From: JAZFYD01 sp036443405
GTDB lineage: Bacteria; Planctomycetota; PLA2
Length of the DNA: 20,675 bases
Reading direction: 5' to 3'
Assembly (NCBI GenBank): GCA_036443405.1
Contig: JAZFYD010000075.1
Location: 1-20,675 of the forward strand
Shown here: one piece after another, positions 15,345-20,675 of the stretch
Numbering within the stretch: position 1 is the first letter of the stretch
Layout: the number at the start of each line of letters is the position of its first letter
The notes under the pieces: generated by a model
Databases searched by the model: none
What the model was told of the DNA's origin: nothing
What the model saw: only the letters and a program-made list of their open reading frames with translations
Made by a program: the position numbers and the translations under genes

Positions 15345-15727
15345 AGCCGAAAACGCTTTCGCTCACGGCGCTTCTCGGGGGGCTTTTGCTCCTCGGGATC
15401 GCATTTGTCGAGACAACCGATCTCGACGCCGCGGCGTTTCGTGGGGCAGGCATCGGCGCGGTGCTCGGCGTCCTGAACCTGATCGTCGGGTTGCAGTTCG
15501 CGCGCTCGTCGATCAAAGGCGAGATGGACGGGGCGCTGAAGCTGATGGTGTCCGGGTTCTTCGCGCGCGGCGTCATTCTCATCGGCCTCGTGCTTTGGTT
15601 TGGCCGCATCGAGGCCATCGACGCGACCGGATTCGCCCTGTCGTTCATGGCCTTTTTCCTCGCGTATCTCATGTTGGAGGTCCGGATGATCGACCGCGCA
15701 CTGCGCGCACGGAGGACCGCCTCGTGA
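15341..15727 (+). CDS. atpI: ATP synthase protein I-like membrane protein
   Basis: This 128-residue protein has about four hydrophobic segments (LTALLGGLLLLGIAF, GIGAVLGVLNLIVGLQFA, VSGFFARGVILIGLVLWFG and FALSFMAFFLAYLMLEV). Size, topology and position between the AtpZ-like gene and atpB match the ATP synthase I family, thought to assist c-ring assembly and not a stable part of the enzyme. Sequence similarity in this family is low, so context carries much of the call. The start is TTG at 15341, sharing TTGA with the upstream stop and preceded by AGGAAA. Its own stop overlaps the GTG of atpB as GTGA, so three genes in a row are translationally coupled. Confidence 0.75.
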   Translation: MKPKTLSLTALLGGLLLLGIAFVETTDLDAAAFRGAGIGAVLGVLNLIVGLQFARSSIKGEMDGALKLMVSGFFARGVILIGLVLWFGRIEAIDATGFALSFMAFFLAYLMLEVRMIDRALRARRTAS

Positions 15728-16518
15728 TCAGCCTTTTGGCGAGCGGCGGCGGCGGCGTTGTCAGCCATCTCGTGGATGGCGAGATCTTCGGAAAGTTCTT
15801 CACGCATCACCACTGGCTGTTGATCGTGGTCGCCGTGATCATGATCCTGCTGTTTCGTTGGGTGGCCCGCAATGCTGCGAAGCGTGAAGGCCCGCCGAAG
15901 GGATTCCAAAGCCTCATCGAGGTCTCCCTGGTCTGGGTTCGCGACGACATCGTCTACCCCTCGATGGGGGAGCACAACGGCCGGAAGTACCTGTATTTCT
16001 TCTGGACGTTGTTCTTCTTCATCCTGGGCTCGAACCTGCTCGGGCTGATTCCGTTTCTGCCGCCGATCAATCCGTTCGGCAAGGCCGCGACGGGCAACAT
16101 CATGGTCACCGCCGCGCTCGCGATCATCACCTTCTTGATGGTGCAGATCTCGGGCATGAAAAAGCACGGCTGGGGCAAGTACTGGTTGCACCTCGTGCCC
16201 GGCGGCGTGCCGCTCATGTTGTGGCCGCTGGTCTGGTTGATCGAACTCGTCGGCCTGATCGCCAAGCCGTTCGCACTCACCGTTCGTTTGTTCGCGAACA
16301 TGACCGCGGGTCACGCGATCCTCGCCGTGCTCGTCGGTTTCTTCATGGGCGTCGCCCACTACGACAACGCGCTGATCGGCGGCCTGTCGAGCATCGGCAC
16401 GTTTGCGTTTTATCTGTTCATCATGCTGTTTGAGACGCTGGTCGCGCTCATTCAGGCCTACATATTCACGATCCTCTCCGCCATTTTCGTGGGCTTGGCC
16501 CTGGCGGAAGAACACTAA
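15724..16518 (+). CDS. atpB: F-type ATP synthase subunit a
   Basis: Subunit a forms the two proton half-channels beside the c-ring in the inner membrane. The protein has 264 residues and several long hydrophobic helices. The diagnostic helix IAKPFALTVRLFANMTAGHA contains the essential arginine at residue 188, equivalent to E. coli Arg210. The C-terminal helix ALIQAYIFTILSAIFVGLAL carries the conserved Gln of the channel. I start at GTG 15724, which overlaps the previous stop as GTGA; the longer open frame from 15595 is only the shadow of atpI. The N-terminus is LLASGGGGVVSHLVDGEIFG, similar at its start to that of AtpF. No insertion or missing key residue was seen. Confidence 0.96.
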   Translation: MISLLASGGGGVVSHLVDGEIFGKFFTHHHWLLIVVAVIMILLFRWVARNAAKREGPPKGFQSLIEVSLVWVRDDIVYPSMGEHNGRKYLYFFWTLFFFILGSNLLGLIPFLPPINPFGKAATGNIMVTAALAIITFLMVQISGMKKHGWGKYWLHLVPGGVPLMLWPLVWLIELVGLIAKPFALTVRLFANMTAGHAILAVLVGFFMGVAHYDNALIGGLSSIGTFAFYLFIMLFETLVALIQAYIFTILSAIFVGLALAEEH

Positions 16519-16537
16519 GTCCTTAGGAGATATTGGA

Positions 16538-16870
16538 ATGCTTCTCTCTCTGATTGCCGAAAACGCAGTGAACTGGGGCTGGGGTTTCTTCGGCGCAGGT
16601 CTCGGCGCCGGCCTTGCCGCCATCGGAGCCGGTATCGGTATCGGCCGCATCGCCGCCACCGCAACCGAGTCCATGGCTCGTCAGCCCGAGGCGGCCGGCG
16701 ACATCCGCGGTGTCACGATTCTGACCGCCGCCTTCATCGAGGGCGCGTGCCTGTTCGCGATCGTCGTGGCGCTGCTCGTCGGCACTAACGTCGAGAATTC
16801 CGTCAAGGAGCAGAACAAGCAGTTCGAAGACAAGCGCGTCGAAACCGACGTAAAGCGCGAGCAGGGCTAA
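16538..16870 (+). CDS. atpE: F-type ATP synthase subunit c with long charged C-terminal tail
   Basis: Subunit c is the proton-carrying hairpin of the rotor ring. The first helix is glycine-rich (GAGLGAGLAAIGAGIGIG), the cytoplasmic loop is ARQPEAAGDIRG, and the second helix (ILTAAFIEGACLFAIVVALL) carries the ion-binding Glu68. The Gln typical of sodium-binding c subunits in helix 1 is Ile here, and Glu68 is followed by Gly-Ala rather than Ser/Thr, so proton coupling is expected. Length is 110 residues against a usual 75-90. The excess is mainly a hydrophilic tail of about 26 residues after VGTN (ENSVKEQNKQFEDKRVETD). The ATG at 16538 is preceded by TAGGAGA (16524-16530), the strongest ribosome site in the operon, as expected for the most abundant subunit. 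Confidence 0.96.
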   Translation: MLLSLIAENAVNWGWGFFGAGLGAGLAAIGAGIGIGRIAATATESMARQPEAAGDIRGVTILTAAFIEGACLFAIVVALLVGTNVENSVKEQNKQFEDKRVETDVKREQG

Positions 16871-16873
16871 GCC

Positions 16874-17401
16874 ATGTTGCAAGCCGCACTACTGGCGGCG
16901 GGCGGCGGTGGTCTGCTCGAGGTCAACATCCCCACGCTCTTTTGGACGTGGTTGGTGTTTGGCGTCACGTTCTGGTGTCTCACCAAGACCGCTTGGCCGA
17001 TGCTCGCTGCCAAGATGGAGGAGCGGGAGAACCGCATCCGCGAGGGTCTGGACAAGGCGGAGGAAGCCGAACGCCACGCGTCCGAACTGCTCGAGAAGCA
17101 GGAAGCCGTGCTGACGGAGGCGCGCGACGAGGCGAAGAAACTTCTCGCCGAATCCACAGCCGTGGCCGAAAACGTCAAGAACCAGACCGTCGAGGCAGCC
17201 AAGCAGGAAATCGCCACCGAGCGCGAGCGCGCACGCAAGGAGATCGACCTCGAGCGCCGAAAAGCGCTGGACGAGATCAAACAGGTGGCCGTGGACCTCA
17301 CCCTGGCGGCCGCTGGGCATGTGCTCCAGCGTCAGATCACCGGCGAGGATGATCGCCGGCTCGCTGCCGAGGTCATCGACAAGGTGGACGTACTCAAGTG
17401 A
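16874..17401 (+). CDS. atpF: F-type ATP synthase subunit b
   Basis: Subunit b is the peripheral stalk that holds the catalytic head still against rotation. One N-terminal membrane helix is visible (IPTLFWTWLVFGVTFWCLT). It is followed by a long charged coiled coil with the family pattern KMEERENRIREGLDKAEEAE and then EARDEAKKLLAES. Length is 175 residues, within the normal range. The ATG lies three bases after the atpE stop, and the stop overlaps the GTG of atpH as GTGA. The first residues, LLAAGGGGLL, resemble the N-terminus of AtpB. Only one b-type gene is present, so a b homodimer stalk is expected unless a b' gene lies elsewhere. Confidence 0.95.
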   Translation: MLQAALLAAGGGGLLEVNIPTLFWTWLVFGVTFWCLTKTAWPMLAAKMEERENRIREGLDKAEEAERHASELLEKQEAVLTEARDEAKKLLAESTAVAENVKNQTVEAAKQEIATERERARKEIDLERRKALDEIKQVAVDLTLAAAGHVLQRQITGEDDRRLAAEVIDKVDVLK

Positions 17402-17943
17402 ACGTATCGCAAGCCGTAGCACGCGTGTACGCCAGGGCGTTGGTCGATCTGGGCGAGGCGGAGAACTGCCTGCCGAGGATTGTCGACGACCTGCTGTTGG
17501 CGCAAGCGGTGTCCGATCAGCATCCCGAGTTTCGCGAGTTCTTTTTGTCGCCGCGCATCGAGCCGGCGGCGAAAAAACGCGCATTGGACGCGGCGATCAC
17601 GGGGCACTTCGACCGTCCGGTGCGCGGCCTGTTGCACGTGCTGATCGACAAGCGCCGCGAAGGCATCCTCAACAACATCGTGGATGAGTTCGGGCGATAC
17701 CTCGATTTGCGCGAGGGTCGCACGCACGTTCACGTCACCTCTGCGCGCGAGCTCGACGACGAGCTCCGCCAAAGCATCATCGACAAACTTCAGACGACGC
17801 TCGCGAGCAAGGAAATCAAGCTCCACGAGCACGTCGAACCGAGCATCATTGGCGGCCTCATCCTCAAGGTGGGCGACCGCGTGCTGGATGGAAGCATCCG
17901 ACGGCGTCTGCGGGGCCTCGCGTCCACGCTGGCGTCCGACTAA
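17398..17943 (+). CDS. atpH: F-type ATP synthase subunit delta
   Basis: The delta subunit (OSCP equivalent) caps the alpha3beta3 head and joins it to subunit b. The 181-residue length is typical. The N-terminal helical domain starts VSQAVARVYARALVDLG, the normal pattern. The C-terminal portion has HEHVEPSIIGGLILKVGDRV followed by LDGSIRRRLRGL, which is the family's closing signature. Translation starts at GTG 17398 in a GTGA overlap with atpF. Its stop is followed after nine bases by atpA. Nothing unusual was seen. Confidence 0.95.
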   Translation: MNVSQAVARVYARALVDLGEAENCLPRIVDDLLLAQAVSDQHPEFREFFLSPRIEPAAKKRALDAAITGHFDRPVRGLLHVLIDKRREGILNNIVDEFGRYLDLREGRTHVHVTSARELDDELRQSIIDKLQTTLASKEIKLHEHVEPSIIGGLILKVGDRVLDGSIRRRLRGLASTLASD

Positions 17944-17952
17944 GGAACGGAA

Positions 17953-19494
<1,542 letters not shown>

Positions 19495-19512
19495 CGAGCG
19501 GAAAGAGACACA

Positions 19513-20385
19513 ATGGCCGAACAGCCGAAACAGATCCGGAAGCGCATCAAGAGCGTTTCTTCGACGAAGAAGATCACGCGCACCATGGAGATGGTGTCGA
19601 CGGCGAAGCTCAAGTCGGCGCAGGCGCGCGTCCAGTCTTCGGGTCCCTACCTGGAGCAGCTGCGCAACCTGATGCGCGAGATCGGCGGAAGCGGCGTGGA
19701 TATCTCCAAGTGGCCGCAGTTCGAGCAGCGCGAGGGCAAGCGCACGCTTCTGTTCGTGCTCACCGCCAACCGCGGGCTCTGCGGCGCCTACAACGCAAAC
19801 CTCATCAAGATGGGCCGCAGGGTCTATGAGGAGAAAAAGGCGGCGGGCCACGACGTCAGACTGGTCGTCGGCGGCCGCAAGGGCATCTTGGCGATGCGCT
19901 ACCAGGGCGTGCAGGTCGATGAAGCCTACGCGGACGAACTGAACGACAAACCGACGCCCAAGGATGCGGACTTCTTCCTCGAACGTCTGGTCGGTCCGTT
20001 CCTGAAAAACGAGATCGACGAGGTCCTCGTCGTCTACTCGCACTGGGTGACTCCCGGCAGGCAGCCCCCGACGACGCTGCGTTTCCTGCCGATCGCGCCG
20101 GAGGACGCGGGCGAGACGACCGGCGTCGTGCCGATCTTCGAGCCGTCCGCCGAGCAGATTCTGGACCATCTTCTGCCGCTCTATCTGCGGCAGACGCTCT
20201 ACTCCGTGCTGGCCGAAGCCATTGCCAGCGAGCATGTCTCTCGCCGGATGGCGATGAAGCTCGCCACGGACAACGCCACCGAAATGGTGACGAACCTGAC
20301 GCGCCAGTACAACCGCGCGCGCCAGGCCCTGATCACGAAGGAACTTTCCGAGATCCTCGGCGGCGCCGAGGCCCTCAATTCATAA
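19513..20385 (+). CDS. atpG: F-type ATP synthase subunit gamma
   Basis: Gamma is the central rotor shaft linking the c-ring to the catalytic head. Length is 290 residues, as usual. The N-terminal helix contains IKSVSSTKKITRTMEMVST, the Rossmann-like middle begins LTANRGLCGAYNANL, and the C-terminal helix reads SRRMAMKLATDNATEMVTNL followed by NRARQALITKELSEILGGAE. These are the conserved coiled-coil ends. No chloroplast-type regulatory dithiol insertion is present. The ATG follows GGAAAGAG and lies 18 bases after the atpA stop. atpD begins 11 bases downstream. Confidence 0.96.
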   Translation: MAEQPKQIRKRIKSVSSTKKITRTMEMVSTAKLKSAQARVQSSGPYLEQLRNLMREIGGSGVDISKWPQFEQREGKRTLLFVLTANRGLCGAYNANLIKMGRRVYEEKKAAGHDVRLVVGGRKGILAMRYQGVQVDEAYADELNDKPTPKDADFFLERLVGPFLKNEIDEVLVVYSHWVTPGRQPPTTLRFLPIAPEDAGETTGVVPIFEPSAEQILDHLLPLYLRQTLYSVLAEAIASEHVSRRMAMKLATDNATEMVTNLTRQYNRARQALITKELSEILGGAEALNS

Positions 20386-20396
20386 GCGGAATCGCC

Positions 20397-20675
20397 ATGA
20401 GCAAAAACGGCAACGAATACGGCAAGATCGTCCAGGTCATCGGACCCGTCATCGACGTGGAGTTCAAGGGTGATGATCTGCCCGAGATCTACACCGCCCT
20501 GACGATCGAAGAGGGCGACATCAAGATGACCGCGGAAGTGCAGCAGCACATGGGCCGCAACCAGGTCCGCGCGGTCGCGATGTCCAGCACGGACGGCATC
20601 GTCCGCGGCATGAAGGTGCTCAACACCGGGGCGCCGATCAGCGTGCCGGTGGGCGAGGAATGCCTCGGCCGCATC
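20397..20675 (+). CDS. atpD: F-type ATP synthase subunit beta, N-terminal part (runs off the window)
   Basis: The first 93 codons of the catalytic beta subunit are present. The N-terminal barrel reads YGKIVQVIGPVIDVEF, followed by EVQQHMGRNQVRAVAMSSTD and GAPISVPVGEECLGRI, all standard for beta. The P-loop and catalytic residues would lie beyond the right edge. The ATG at 20397 is 11 bases after the atpG stop, and atpC is expected after it. Confidence 0.95.
   Translation, partial: MSKNGNEYGKIVQVIGPVIDVEFKGDDLPEIYTALTIEEGDIKMTAEVQQHMGRNQVRAVAMSSTDGIVRGMKVLNTGAPISVPVGEECLGRI

Overview
This is a GC-rich bacterial window made mostly of ordinary housekeeping genes plus a few exported or membrane proteins of unknown role. 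An LPS-type heptosyltransferase, an MsbA-like exporter and several Sec-exported proteins point to a double-membrane (Gram-negative-type) organism. The exported beta-sandwich/HEAT protein, the EF-G-like paralogue and the palindromic intergenic repeats would fit Planctomycetota or a related deep phylum. That placement is an impression from gene style, not a phylogenetic result.

Layout. The left edge (1-99) is an exact reverse complement of 287-385, so the window probably begins at a contig end carrying a fold-back artefact. It lies on a 5'-truncated gene of unknown function, which overlaps a small FHA-domain gene by ATGA. Facing these on the minus strand are a GT9 heptosyltransferase and glnE (glutamine synthetase adenylyl transferase/removase), joined by a TTGA stop/start overlap. 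From 5962 to 9393 three exported proteins follow on the plus strand: a beta-sandwich protein with a HEAT-like tail, a small protein with an RGG-type glycine tract, and a large TPR protein. A cluster of five palindromic REP-like elements (9401-9666) separates the TPR gene from a convergent minus-strand pair: a membrane-anchored hypothetical protein and an MsbA-like ABC exporter. Divergent from the exporter is an EF-G-like GTPase with a clear promoter.

From about 14993 to the right edge lies the F-type ATP synthase operon: promoter, atpZ-like gene, atpI-like gene, atpB (a), atpE (c), atpF (b), atpH (delta), atpA (alpha), atpG (gamma) and the start of atpD (beta), which runs off the window. The genes are tightly packed, with repeated NTGA overlaps. 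The two assembly-factor-like genes come first, then the membrane sector, then the catalytic sector.

I do not see a novel multi-gene system. The points most worth a second look are the terminal inverted duplication, the covarying palindromic repeats, the CxxC pair in the ATP synthase alpha subunit, the charged C-terminal tail on subunit c, the exported RGG-tract protein, and the likely CTG start behind a good promoter at the head of the atp operon.
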